A stretch of DNA of 64,000 nt. It comes from Actinomadura macrotermitis (GTDB taxonomy: Bacteria > Actinomycetota > Actinomycetes > Streptosporangiales > Streptosporangiaceae). The stretch's first letter is position 1. Each line of letters opens with the position of its first letter. The notes beneath the pieces are model-generated. The model was given only the letters and a program-made list of their open reading frames with translations, ran no database searches and was not told the origin of the DNA. The stretch covers positions 954,073-1,018,072 of the forward strand of contig NZ_WEGH01000002.1 in NCBI RefSeq assembly GCF_009604375.1, in the 5' to 3' direction. The position numbers and the translations under genes were made by a program. This document shows, piece by piece, positions 32,819 through 41,482 of this stretch.

Positions 32819-33244
32819 CCGGCACATGCGAGCAGGACCAGGGGACGCCACGCACGACCAGCCAGGCGCATAGAGCCGCGCGGGGCCAGCGCGCACGCCG
32901 GTACGGGCGAGCGCGCCTAGGTCGACCCGGATATCGGCACGGGCGGGTGGTGCGTGGGCCGGCGCTGTGTCGCACATGACCAGCGCGACAGGCGGTATCG
33001 GCAGGTGGCGTGTGGGACGACGCACACAGGTGGCGAGGACGAGGACGGTGTGTGACCAGGGACGCACGGTGATCTAGATCATCGCGCCGATGGACCTGGG
33101 TGGTCATAAGGGACCTGACCAGGCACGATGCGGGTTCTGTGGGCCACGTCACGGCACATAAGGAACTGCTTACGCAGGGTAGCGTTCCGCCTGGTTATTG
33201 GACGTGGCGTGCCATAGAAGGCCGCCGTGACCTGGAGGTTCCCT
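32819..33244. other. 426-base intergenic region with a Crp-like palindrome
   Basis: No gene recognised. It contains the perfect 12-base palindrome TGATCTAGATCA (33070-33081), which resembles actinobacterial Crp-type sites (GTGATC/GATCAC). The sequence between about 32890 and 33070 has unusually frequent GTGTG and CACAC-like words. The promoter of the FG-GAP pair is expected in the last 150 bases, which are A+T-richer. Confidence 0.4.
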
Positions 33245-34642
33245 GTGCGGTCGTGGGTTGCCGGCACCCTGGCGTTGAGCGCGACGATCGGCCTGGCCGG
33301 TCTCGCCGTCCCGGCCGAGGCGAAGGCGGCGGCGAAGCCCTACGACTTCAACGGCGACGGCCGCCGCGACCTGGCCATCGGCAGCCCCGGCGGGCGGGTC
33401 GGCAAGGCCTCCGGCGCCGGGTTCGTCAGCGTCGTCTACGGTTCCGCGTCGGGCATCGGCGGCGCCCGGAAGGTCATCGGCCAGAACAGCGCGGGCGTGC
33501 CCGGCGCGGCCGAGGCCGGCGACCGCTTCGGCTCCTCGCTCGCCTCCGCCGACTTCAACCGCGACGGCTACGCCGACCTCGCCGTCGGCGCGCCGGGCGA
33601 GAACGCGGGCACGGGCAGCGTCACGATCCTGTGGGGCTCGCGCTCCGGCCTGGCCAAGGCGAGCGTCCACACCGAGGCGCGCGCCGCGAAGGGCCACCGC
33701 TTCGGCGAGTCGCTCGCCGCGGGCGACATCCAGGGCGACGGCTCCCCCGAGCTGTTCGTCACCGTCCCGGGCACCAGCACCTACACCTGGCTCTACTTCG
33801 GCGGCGCGCGCGCCAAGGCGATGGACGCGCCCGCGCGGATCCGCTCGGCCCGCGACGTCGACCAGTCCTGGGTCGCGGCCGGCGACGTGAACGGCGACGG
33901 GCGCGGCGACGTGGCCTACGGCTGGTTCGACCACGACGACCCCGAGGTGGACCACCGGCGCGGCTTCACCGTCTTCTACGGCACCTCCGGCGGCGGCTTC
34001 ACCCGGGGGACCACCGTCTACAAGGCCGTGTTCTCCCTCGCCATCGCCGACTTCGACGGCGACCGCCGCGGCGACGTCGCGGCGGGCGACATCTACGACT
34101 CGCCCTGGGTGGGCGGCAGCGTCCGCGTCTACCGGGGCTCGCCGTTCGGGCTGTCGGGCTCCTACGACATCCACCAGGGCACCCCGGGCGTGCCGGGCAT
34201 CGGCCGGGTCGAGGACGACTTCGGTTACGCGCTCGCGGCGGGCGACGTGAACGGCGACGGCCGCGCCGACCTGGCCGTCGGGGCGCCCAAGTCCGATGTC
34301 GGCGGCGCCTTCGACGCGGGCACCGCGTTCCTGCTGCTCGGCTCGCCGTCCGGCCTGACCGGCCGCGGCGCGCAGGAGTTCTCGCAGGCCAGCCGGGGCG
34401 TGCCGGGGACGGCGGTGGCGCACGAGCACTTCGGCCTCCAGGTGTCGCTGCTGGACCACGACCGCGACGGCCGCGCCGACCTGGTCTCGGGGGCGCCCGA
34501 CGAGGACCGCGGCGACGGCGGCGTCACCTTCCTGCGGGGCGGCGCGTCCGGCCTGGTGGCGCGGGGTGCGTCGGCGCTCTCGGCGACCACGCTCGGCGTG
34601 CGCGGCCGGGCCGCCCACGTCGGCGGACGACTCGGGCGTTGA
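33245..34642 (+). CDS. secreted FG-GAP repeat (integrin-alpha-like propeller) protein, copy 1
   Basis: Exported protein of 465 residues: signal peptide ending near AEAKA, then a seven-bladed propeller of FG-GAP repeats. Calcium-binding loops with DxNxDGxxD spacing are plain: DFNGDGRRD, DFNRDGYAD, DIQGDGSPE, DVNGDGRGD, DFDGDRRGD, DVNGDGRAD and DHDRDGRAD. The repeats close with short GSxSGL motifs. Such proteins act as extracellular binding or scaffold modules. A GTG start preceded by CTGGAGG was chosen over a GTG six codons earlier. It is followed by a paralogue in tandem; ligand unknown. Confidence 0.88.
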   Translation: MRSWVAGTLALSATIGLAGLAVPAEAKAAAKPYDFNGDGRRDLAIGSPGGRVGKASGAGFVSVVYGSASGIGGARKVIGQNSAGVPGAAEAGDRFGSSLASADFNRDGYADLAVGAPGENAGTGSVTILWGSRSGLAKASVHTEARAAKGHRFGESLAAGDIQGDGSPELFVTVPGTSTYTWLYFGGARAKAMDAPARIRSARDVDQSWVAAGDVNGDGRGDVAYGWFDHDDPEVDHRRGFTVFYGTSGGGFTRGTTVYKAVFSLAIADFDGDRRGDVAAGDIYDSPWVGGSVRVYRGSPFGLSGSYDIHQGTPGVPGIGRVEDDFGYALAAGDVNGDGRADLAVGAPKSDVGGAFDAGTAFLLLGSPSGLTGRGAQEFSQASRGVPGTAVAHEHFGLQVSLLDHDRDGRADLVSGAPDEDRGDGGVTFLRGGASGLVARGASALSATTLGVRGRAAHVGGRLGR

Positions 34643-34721
34643 CCCGGTAAACCGGCATCCGGCCCCAGGCGTCCCTCCTGTGTCCCGCATCACCTCGATG
34701 CGCTCCCCGGAGGTTCCCCAC

Positions 34722-36170
34722 TTGCGTCTTCTCACGCGCGCCCTGGCCTCGACCACGGTCGGCGCCCTCGCGTTCGCCCTGGTCACCCCCACCGCGGACG
34801 CCGCCGTCGCGGCCAGGCCCTACGACTTCGACGGCGACGGCCACCGCGACCTGGTCATCGGCAGCCCCGCCGCCACGGTCGGCAAGGTGCGCGGCGCGGG
34901 CCTGGTCACGGTCGTCTACGGCTCGGCCTCCGGCCTGAACGGCGGCCGGCGGCAGATCCTGTCGCAGGACACCAAGGGCGTGCCCGGCGGCGCCGAGACC
35001 GACGACCACTTCGGTTACGCGGTCGCCTCCGCCGACCTCAACAACGACGGCCGCGCCGACCTGGTCGTCAGCGCGCCCGACGAGGACACCGGCAAGAAGA
35101 AGAACGTCGGCTCGATCACCGTCTTCTGGGGTACGAAGTCCGGGCTGTCCACCAACGCCCACGCCGTGCCCGTCGACCCCGAGATGCCGGCCGGGGAGCG
35201 GTCCGGGCTGGCCCTCGCCGCGGGCGACTTCAACCGGGCCGGCACCGGCGACATCGCCTACACCACCGTCCACTACTGGGACTGGCACATGGGCGACGGC
35301 GGCGGCTACGCGGCGCGCGCCCGCGTACTCTCCTCGCACCTGACGCGGCTGCCCGGCCACCCGGCGGCCGCGCGCGCCGCCGCCGGCGGCGCCTCCACGA
35401 CGTTCGTGCAGAGCGGCAACGTGACGAGCGGCAAGTACCCGAGCCTGGTCCTGGCCTGGCACGACCCGTCCGCCGCGCCGAAGGACCGCGACGGCGTCGC
35501 CCTCTTCGAGCGCGGCAAGAACGCCCGCACCCTCGCGGCGCGCTCCTTCGTCAAGGCCGAGGGCGGCCCGTCGGCGGTCGGCGACTTCAACGGCGACGGC
35601 TTCGGCGACGTCGCCGTCGGCCAGCCCGGCGACACCGGCCACCGCGGCGGCCAGATCACCGTCTACAAGGGCTCGGCGACCGGCATCTCGGCCGCCGCGA
35701 AGACCGTCGTCACCGCCGACACCCCCGGCGTGCCGGGCACCCGCACGGCGGGCGGCCGGTTCGGCGCCGACCTGTCCGCCGGCGACGTGAACGGCGACGG
35801 CAGGACCGACCTCGCCGCCGGCGCCCCCGGCGTCAAGCCCGGCGGCTACGCCTACCTGCTGCTCGGGTCGGCCGCGGGCATCGGCGGGCAGGGCGCGCAG
35901 TGGCTGTCGCAGGACACCGCGGGCGTGCCGGGCACCGCCAAGCCGGGCGACCTGTTCGGCGGCCAGGTCACGCTGCTGGACCACGTCCGCGAGCGCCGCG
36001 CCGACCTGGTCGCCGGCGCGCCCGGCGAGGGCGGCACCGAGGGCTCGGTCGCCTGGGTGAAGGGCCGCGCCTCGGGCCTGCTGCCCGTCGCGGCCGCCAC
36101 CGGCCACACCCCGACGTCCTTCGGCCTCGGCGGCCGCGGCGCCCGCTTCGGCCTGGTCCTCGGCGGCTGA
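34722..36170 (+). CDS. secreted FG-GAP repeat protein, copy 2
   Basis: Tandem paralogue of the preceding gene, 482 residues. Signal peptide LTRALASTTVGALAFALVTPTADA, mature part starting AVAARPYDFDGDGHRD. Calcium-type loops: DFDGDGHRD, DLNNDGRAD, DFNRAGTGD (degenerate), DFNGDGFGD, DVNGDGRTD and DHVRERRAD (degenerate), so two blades have lost ligands. The best start is TTG, because GGAGG lies 8 bases upstream in the same GGAGGTTCCC context as copy 1; ATG 8 codons earlier is an alternative. It ends 7 bases from a convergent gene. Confidence 0.87.
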   Translation: MRLLTRALASTTVGALAFALVTPTADAAVAARPYDFDGDGHRDLVIGSPAATVGKVRGAGLVTVVYGSASGLNGGRRQILSQDTKGVPGGAETDDHFGYAVASADLNNDGRADLVVSAPDEDTGKKKNVGSITVFWGTKSGLSTNAHAVPVDPEMPAGERSGLALAAGDFNRAGTGDIAYTTVHYWDWHMGDGGGYAARARVLSSHLTRLPGHPAAARAAAGGASTTFVQSGNVTSGKYPSLVLAWHDPSAAPKDRDGVALFERGKNARTLAARSFVKAEGGPSAVGDFNGDGFGDVAVGQPGDTGHRGGQITVYKGSATGISAAAKTVVTADTPGVPGTRTAGGRFGADLSAGDVNGDGRTDLAAGAPGVKPGGYAYLLLGSAAGIGGQGAQWLSQDTAGVPGTAKPGDLFGGQVTLLDHVRERRADLVAGAPGEGGTEGSVAWVKGRASGLLPVAAATGHTPTSFGLGGRGARFGLVLGG

Positions 36171-36177
36171 GCCGGCC

Positions 36178-36552
36178 TCACCTCCGGCCGAGGACCTCGT
36201 CGATGGCGCGGAAGGTGGGGCAGGGCCAGCGCCACATGCAGGAGCGGCAGCGGCGGATCGGGCGCGTCGGGTCGCTGGTGATGCCGCCCGCGTCCTGCGG
36301 GCGGTGCAGGTCCAGCAGCCGGGCGCCGAGCTCGGCGAAGGCGAGCACGTCGTCGCGGGCGCCGGCCAGGAACGTCAGGTCCGCGCGCGTCAGCCGGGTC
36401 CGGACGGGGACGTAGCCCGCGCCGTTGACCAGGCCGGACAGGTAGTGGGTGGACGCGCGCCAGGAGCCGGCCCGTTCCGAGCGCACCCGGATCGTCTCCA
36501 GGCGGTCGCGCAGGCGGGCCGCGCGCAGGTCGGCGCCGCCGTCGGTGTTCAT
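36178..36552 (-). CDS. small protein with CxxC-x5-PC zinc-like motif
   Basis: Protein of 124 residues rich in arginine, without signal peptide. The distinguishing feature is the C-terminal CRSCMWRWPCPTF, a three-cysteine WPC motif found at the C-termini of many uncharacterised actinomycete proteins, possibly a metal site. The rest is likely helical. An open frame continues upstream, but coding character begins at MNTDGG. Function unknown; convergent with FG-GAP copy 2. Confidence 0.65.
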   Translation of the reverse strand: MNTDGGADLRAARLRDRLETIRVRSERAGSWRASTHYLSGLVNGAGYVPVRTRLTRADLTFLAGARDDVLAFAELGARLLDLHRPQDAGGITSDPTRPIRRCRSCMWRWPCPTFRAIDEVLGRR

Positions 36553-36785
36553 CGTGCGCACCCCCTGCCTCTGCGCCCGGCGGGACGGCGACCAGCGTAG
36601 CCCGCGCCCCGGGGCCGCGGAGGCGATCGGGGAACTCGCCGGAGCCGGTGAACAGGACATGACCGAGCGTAGTACGCAAAGCGTACGGGCGGGTCGCGGC
36701 GGCGGCGCGCCTGGACACGCCCGTGCGGCTGGGGACTTGGGCAACCCTCTGGCCCGGCGGCCGTTCGCCCGATAGTGTGCCGGAC

Positions 36786-37121
36786 GTGGAGCTAAACGTC
36801 TCGACCACGTCTCAAGGAGGTCACGCCGTCGTCACAGCGACCGGCGAACTCGACCTGTACACCGCACCCCGCCTGCAGACGGCGCTGGCCGCCCTGCTGC
36901 GCGACCAGGTCGACCGCATCGTGGTCGACCTCAGCGGCATCGAGTTCTGTGACTCGACCGGCATGAACGTGCTGCTGTCGGCCATGAAGCGGATCGACGA
37001 GCGGGGCGGCTCGTTCGAGCTGGCCGCGCCGCGCACCGCGGTGAAGCGGATCCTTCAGGTCACCGGGCTCGACACGGTGTTCACCGTGCGCGACGCGGTG
37101 CCCGCGCCGCACGCCGGCTGA
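36786..37121 (+). CDS. STAS-domain anti-anti-sigma factor
   Basis: Second STAS protein of the window, 111 residues. Fold elements TATGELDLYTAPRLQTAL and the phospho-serine motif IEFCDSTGMNVLLSA are both canonical. The C-terminal helix (TAVKRILQVTGLDTVF) fits SpoIIAA-like proteins. GTG start; a GTG three codons earlier is possible. No sigma or anti-sigma gene is adjacent. Followed by a perfect hairpin. Confidence 0.87.
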   Translation: MELNVSTTSQGGHAVVTATGELDLYTAPRLQTALAALLRDQVDRIVVDLSGIEFCDSTGMNVLLSAMKRIDERGGSFELAAPRTAVKRILQVTGLDTVFTVRDAVPAPHAG

Positions 37122-37136
37122 CCGGCCCGTCCGTCC

Positions 37137-37168
37137 GGCGGCCCGCGGGGTCCTCCCCGCGGGCCGCC
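37137..37168 (+). terminator. hairpin terminator after the STAS gene
   Basis: Perfect 14-base-pair inverted repeat, arms GGCGGCCCGCGGGG (37137-37150) and CCCCGCGGGCCGCC (37155-37168), loop TCCT; it separates the STAS gene from the glycan locus. Confidence 0.75.
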
Positions 37169-37213
37169 GTCGTTCCGCGATGACACCGGCCGCCGCGCAC
37201 TACGATCTCAGCC

Positions 37214-37942
37214 ATGCAGGATGTAGCGGTGATCATCCCGGCCAAGGACGAGGCCGACCGCATCGCGGCCACGGTCAAGGCCGCCCTCGAGCTGCCCGGC
37301 GCCGGGCTGGTCGTGGTGGTCGACGACGGCTCCGCCGACGGCACCGGCCGGGTGGCCGAGCAGGCCGGCGCGCGCGTGGTGCGGCACGCCCGCAACCGCG
37401 GCAAGGGCGCGGCGATGGAGAGCGGCGCCGAGGCGGTGCGGCTGCTGGACGACGGCGAGAGCCCGCGCCACCTGCTGTTCCTGGACGCCGACCTCGCCGG
37501 GACCGCGCGCGAGGCGGCGCCGCTGGTCGAGCCGGTCCGGGCCGGCGAGGCCGACATGACGATCGCGGTGTTCTCCACCACGGTGAAGCTCGGCGGGCAC
37601 GGTTTCGTGGTGCGGCTGTCGCGCGACGGCATCCGCCGCGCCGCCGGCTTCGCCGCGACGCAGCCGCTGAACGGGCAGCGCTGCCTGACCCGCGCGGCGT
37701 TCGAGGCGGCCCGGCCGCTCGCGGCCGGGTTCGGTGTGGAGACCGCGCTCACCATCGACCTGGTGCGCCAGGGCTTCCGGGTGCGGGAGGTGGAGGTGCC
37801 GCTCGCGCACCGCGCCACCGGCACCGACTGGCGCGCCCAGGTGCACCGCGCCCGGCAGTTCCGGGACGTCGCGCGCGCGCTGGCCACCCGCGAACCCGCC
37901 GTCGCACAACTGCAGGACAAACTGCGGAGCCGTCTGCGGTGA
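37214..37942 (+). CDS. family 2 glycosyltransferase
   Basis: GT-A fold glycosyltransferase of 242 residues, cytosolic. VAVIIPAKDEADRI at the N-terminus, VVVVDDGSADGTG for nucleotide binding, GKGAAMESGAEA and LFLDADLAG with the metal-binding D-x-D are clear. This arrangement resembles enzymes that load glucose or mannose onto polyprenyl phosphate, but without the membrane part. It overlaps the next gene by four bases (GTGA), so it is coupled to a GT-C transferase that uses such lipid-linked sugars. Confidence 0.87.
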   Translation: MQDVAVIIPAKDEADRIAATVKAALELPGAGLVVVVDDGSADGTGRVAEQAGARVVRHARNRGKGAAMESGAEAVRLLDDGESPRHLLFLDADLAGTAREAAPLVEPVRAGEADMTIAVFSTTVKLGGHGFVVRLSRDGIRRAAGFAATQPLNGQRCLTRAAFEAARPLAAGFGVETALTIDLVRQGFRVREVEVPLAHRATGTDWRAQVHRARQFRDVARALATREPAVAQLQDKLRSRLR

Positions 37943-39384
37943 CCCCTCGCGCGGGGCTGTCCGCGATCGGGGTGAGCCTCGGCTGCCTCCTGCTGACGGC
38001 GCTGCTCGGCCCGTCGGCGTTCGAGCCCGCTCTGCCCGGGAAATCGGGCCAGCCGCCGTATTCGCTCGACGCCCACCCGTCGCCGTATCTGGTGGTGGGG
38101 CTGGTGGTGGTGGGCGTCCTCGCCGGTATCGCGGGGCTCGCCCTGTGTTTTCGCGCCGTCCGGCGGGGGTGGGAAGCGCGCGCGCTGCCGCTGGTGGTGG
38201 CGGGCCTGCTGGCCGCGGTCGCCTTCATGTGCATGCCGCCAATCGGATCCGCCGACCACCTGAACTACGCCTCCTACGGCCGGATGGCGGCGACCGGCCA
38301 CGACCCGTACGTGACGCGCGCCAACGACGTCCCGGACGACCCGGTGATCGGCGCGGCGGAGGAGTGGCGCGACACCCCGTCGGTGTACGGGCCGGTCACC
38401 GTCGCCGGGCAGGCCCTCGCCTCGAAGATCGGCGGTGGTTCGGTCAGGCTGACGGTGTTCGCGCTGTCGGTCATGAACGTCGCCGCGTTCGCGCTCACCG
38501 CGCTGCTGCTGCACCGCCTGGCCCGCGACGGCCGCGGCCGCCTGCGCGCCGCGCTGCTGTGGACCTGCAACCCGCTGCTGCTGTTCCACCTGATCGGCGG
38601 GGCGCACAACGACGTCCTGGCGATCGCGCCGATGGTCGCCGCCCTCGCCGTCTTCTCCGCCAGGCCCGGCCTGCCGCGCACCCTCGCCACGGGTGCCCTC
38701 GTCGGCCTCGGCGCGGTGACCAAACTGCCCGCCGCGCTCGCCGGCGGCGGCCCCGCGTGGGTGCTGCTGCGCCGCCGGGAGTGGCCGCGGCTCGCCGCGC
38801 TGTTCGGCGGCGCCGGCGTCGTCGCGGTCGTGGCGTTCGCGCTGGCCGGGCCGCACGCGCTCGACCAGGTCCGCAAGGCCAGCGACATGATCTCGCTGGC
38901 CACGCCCTGGCACCTGCTCGCCCTCGTGGTCCGGGTCCGGCCGATCGTGAAGATCGTCGCGTTCGCGGTGCTGCTCGCCCTGGTCTGGCTGCTGCACCGC
39001 GCGCTGCCCGGCGACGAGCGCGACGAGCCGCGCCGCGTCGCCGCCGCGCTCGTCCTCGCCTGGCTGTTCGCCGCCCCCTACGAACTGCCCTGGTACGACG
39101 GGTTCGGCTGGGCGCTGCTGGCGCTGCTGCCCTGGTCGCGGTTCGACGAGGTGCTGCTCGCGCACACCGGCGCGCTCAGCCTGGCCTACCTGCCCGCCCG
39201 CGCCCCGCGGGTCATCGACCTGCCGGGCGGCCTGACCTGGCTCGTCCCGGTGCTGCGCTCGGCCGTCATCCCGCTGGTGCTGACCGGCGTTCTGCTGGCG
39301 CTGGCCCGGCTGTGCCTGCGGACGCCTCCTCCGCCTCCAGGGCCCGCAGGCCCACCGCGAGCGTCAGCGGGACGGCCAGGATGA
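37939..39384 (+). CDS. MptB-like polyprenol-phosphomannose-dependent mannosyltransferase
   Basis: Polytopic GT-C glycosyltransferase of 481 residues with about twelve hydrophobic spans. The extracytoplasmic loop motif SADHLNYASYGRMAATGHDPY matches MptA/MptB alpha-1,6-mannosyltransferases that use polyprenyl-phosphomannose to extend lipoglycan backbones. Other marks: WTCNPLLLFHLIGGAHND and FAAPYELPWYDG. GTG start overlapping the GT2 stop. Its last 119 bases overlap the 3' end of the convergent membrane gene, an unusually long convergent overlap. Sugar and acceptor are inferred from family. Confidence 0.82.
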   Translation: MTPRAGLSAIGVSLGCLLLTALLGPSAFEPALPGKSGQPPYSLDAHPSPYLVVGLVVVGVLAGIAGLALCFRAVRRGWEARALPLVVAGLLAAVAFMCMPPIGSADHLNYASYGRMAATGHDPYVTRANDVPDDPVIGAAEEWRDTPSVYGPVTVAGQALASKIGGGSVRLTVFALSVMNVAAFALTALLLHRLARDGRGRLRAALLWTCNPLLLFHLIGGAHNDVLAIAPMVAALAVFSARPGLPRTLATGALVGLGAVTKLPAALAGGGPAWVLLRRREWPRLAALFGGAGVVAVVAFALAGPHALDQVRKASDMISLATPWHLLALVVRVRPIVKIVAFAVLLALVWLLHRALPGDERDEPRRVAAALVLAWLFAAPYELPWYDGFGWALLALLPWSRFDEVLLAHTGALSLAYLPARAPRVIDLPGGLTWLVPVLRSAVIPLVLTGVLLALARLCLRTPPPPPGPAGPPRASAGRPG

Positions 39385-41401
39385 ACGCCACCGACAAGAT
39401 GATCACGCCGGAGTCGTTGACCAGCGTGCCGAGCACGCCCACGGTCAGCGCGCACAGCAGCGCCGCCCGCAGCTGCGGGCTCGCCTCGTAGGAGCGCTCC
39501 AGCAGCGCCGGCCGCCACCGCGACGGCGTGGCGAGGACGTGGTAGAGGCCGGCCAGCGCCGCCACCAGCAGCAGCGTCACCGGCCAGAAGCCCAGGCTGC
39601 CGATCATCGACTCGAACTTGCGGACGACCACGCCCCACGCGTCGCCGCTCTCCAGGTCCTTCCAGAACCTCCCGAGGTGCGTCGGGTTCGCGCTCTGCGC
39701 GTTGACGAACGAGATCGCCAGCACCAGCGCCACACCGGCCAGGCCGGACAGCCCGAGCTTGACCGGCGACACCCGGCGGCCCGTCACCAGCACCCCGAGC
39801 ATCGCGAACACCGGGACCATCGCGAGCACCCCGCCGAAGTCGGCGCCCCACACCGGCAGGCCGTCCACCGCGACGGCGAACACGCCGACCGCCGCGACCA
39901 CCCCCGCCGCCTGCCACTTCTTCGCCGGGTACGCCGACAGCCACGCCGCCGTCAGCACCGCCGCCACGGCGAACAGCGCGAACGCCTGGTTCCCGAACCC
40001 GTAGAAACGCCCCGCCACCAGCGCGGTGTAGCCCATCAGCGAGTTGAGCTGCAGGGTCGAGCCGGTCAGCACGTCCGCCGCCAGCACCAGCACGGTCGCC
40101 CCGGCGACCACCAGGCTCGGCGCCGTCGCCGACCGCCGCCACGGCCCGGCCAGCGCGAGCGCCGCCAGCAGCCCGCTGAACCCGGCCACCGCGCAGACCA
40201 GCACCGGCGTCGGGCGCGGCGCCTGCCACCACGGCACCAGGCCCGCCAGGAACGACGCGGCCGGCGCGGCGCCCGCCATCAGCGCCGCCACCCGCGCGGT
40301 CCCGAGCACCCGCCGGCGCAGGCCCGGCGCGTCCCGGCGGCGCAGCAGCAGCCACGCCACCCCGTAGACGACGGTCTGCACGACGGCGAGGACCCAGTAG
40401 AACGAGCCCTGCACACCCCGGACGGCCTGCGCGGCGACGTCCTCGTCGACCAGCGCGTCGACCTTGCGGCCGATCTTCCACGACGAGGCCTTGGAGCTCC
40501 ACACCGACCCGACCGCCTGCTCGGGCTGCTCGATCCCCAGCGTGTGCAGCACCGTCGCGGTGAGGTCGGTCAGCGTCACCATCCCGCGCTGGCGCGTCGC
40601 GCCCGACGACACGAACCCGCGCGCGAAGCCCGGCCCGTCCGCGATCGCGACCCGCAGGTGCGGCTTGAGACCGGTGTCGGAGATGCCCGCGACCAGCACC
40701 GTCGTGCCCTCCGGCAGGCCCGCCAGGACCTGCGCGACGCGCCGGTCGGCGGCGGCCGCCGCGGCGGCGCGGCCCGCGTCGGGCACCGGGTTCGGCTCGC
40801 CCTTGCCGTTCACCCCGGCGGCCACGTAGGCGCGGAACAGGTCGTCGACCTCGACGGCGGCGAGCGGGCACGCCGCCCAGTCGCCCGGCGCGACCTTGTC
40901 GGTGGACGGCGCGTACCGGTCGACCCGGCCCGACCCGTCGGCCAGCCCGTACACCGCGCCCGGCCCGACCGCGAAGGTGCAGCCGCCCGCGCCGTGCACG
41001 GCGTCGCCGAGCAGCCCGGCCCGCGCGTGGTAGGACGTCCCGGCGTTGTCGGCCTTGATCGCCGCCCAGCCCGGCGCGACCGCCCCGGCCCCCGCCGCCT
41101 CGGGCGAGGCCGGCAGCACGCAGTCGCCGGGCTCGAGCCGGGACCGCTGCCCGGCCGAGATCGTCAGCCATCCGTCGGTGGGGCAGGTGTTCGGGCGGGT
41201 CGTGCGCACGGTCAGCCCGCCCGCGCCGCCGCGCCCGGTGAGCCGCCACAGCGCCGGGGTGCGCGCCGCCGAGACGTCGCTCCACATCATCCCCGGCACC
41301 CCGATGACGACGGTGCGCCCGACCGGCGCGGCCTGCGCCGCAGACCCCGTCAGCAGCACCGGAAAGGCCGGCGCGAGCAGGACGATCAGGGCTCTGACCA
41401 C
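39266..41401 (-). CDS. alkaline-phosphatase-superfamily-like ectodomain with polytopic membrane domain
   Basis: Membrane protein of 711 residues. Signal peptide VRALIVLLAPAFPVLLTG, then an extracytoplasmic domain (about 25-320) with metalloenzyme-like elements: VVIGVPGMMWSDVSAARTP, NTCPTDGWLTISAG (possible catalytic Thr), VLVAGISDTG and VTLTDLTATVLHTLGI, the order seen in phosphatases, sulfatases and phosphoglycerol transferases. The C-terminal half (about 335-690) has around ten hydrophobic helices. It lies between mannosyltransferases, which suggests modification of a surface glycan by a phosphorylated group (inference). An ATG 14 codons earlier is possible but lacks a ribosome-binding site. 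Confidence 0.7.
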   Translation of the reverse strand: MVRALIVLLAPAFPVLLTGSAAQAAPVGRTVVIGVPGMMWSDVSAARTPALWRLTGRGGAGGLTVRTTRPNTCPTDGWLTISAGQRSRLEPGDCVLPASPEAAGAGAVAPGWAAIKADNAGTSYHARAGLLGDAVHGAGGCTFAVGPGAVYGLADGSGRVDRYAPSTDKVAPGDWAACPLAAVEVDDLFRAYVAAGVNGKGEPNPVPDAGRAAAAAAADRRVAQVLAGLPEGTTVLVAGISDTGLKPHLRVAIADGPGFARGFVSSGATRQRGMVTLTDLTATVLHTLGIEQPEQAVGSVWSSKASSWKIGRKVDALVDEDVAAQAVRGVQGSFYWVLAVVQTVVYGVAWLLLRRRDAPGLRRRVLGTARVAALMAGAAPAASFLAGLVPWWQAPRPTPVLVCAVAGFSGLLAALALAGPWRRSATAPSLVVAGATVLVLAADVLTGSTLQLNSLMGYTALVAGRFYGFGNQAFALFAVAAVLTAAWLSAYPAKKWQAAGVVAAVGVFAVAVDGLPVWGADFGGVLAMVPVFAMLGVLVTGRRVSPVKLGLSGLAGVALVLAISFVNAQSANPTHLGRFWKDLESGDAWGVVVRKFESMIGSLGFWPVTLLLVAALAGLYHVLATPSRWRPALLERSYEASPQLRAALLCALTVGVLGTLVNDSGVIILSVAFILAVPLTLAVGLRALEAEEASAGTAGPAPAERRSAPAG

Positions 41402-41482
41402 GACGGACCTCAAGATGTACAGTTCCGTCCCCCGGTGCGCCATGCGACCAGAGTAGTGGGCGCGTTGGGCCAGGATGGAGCC

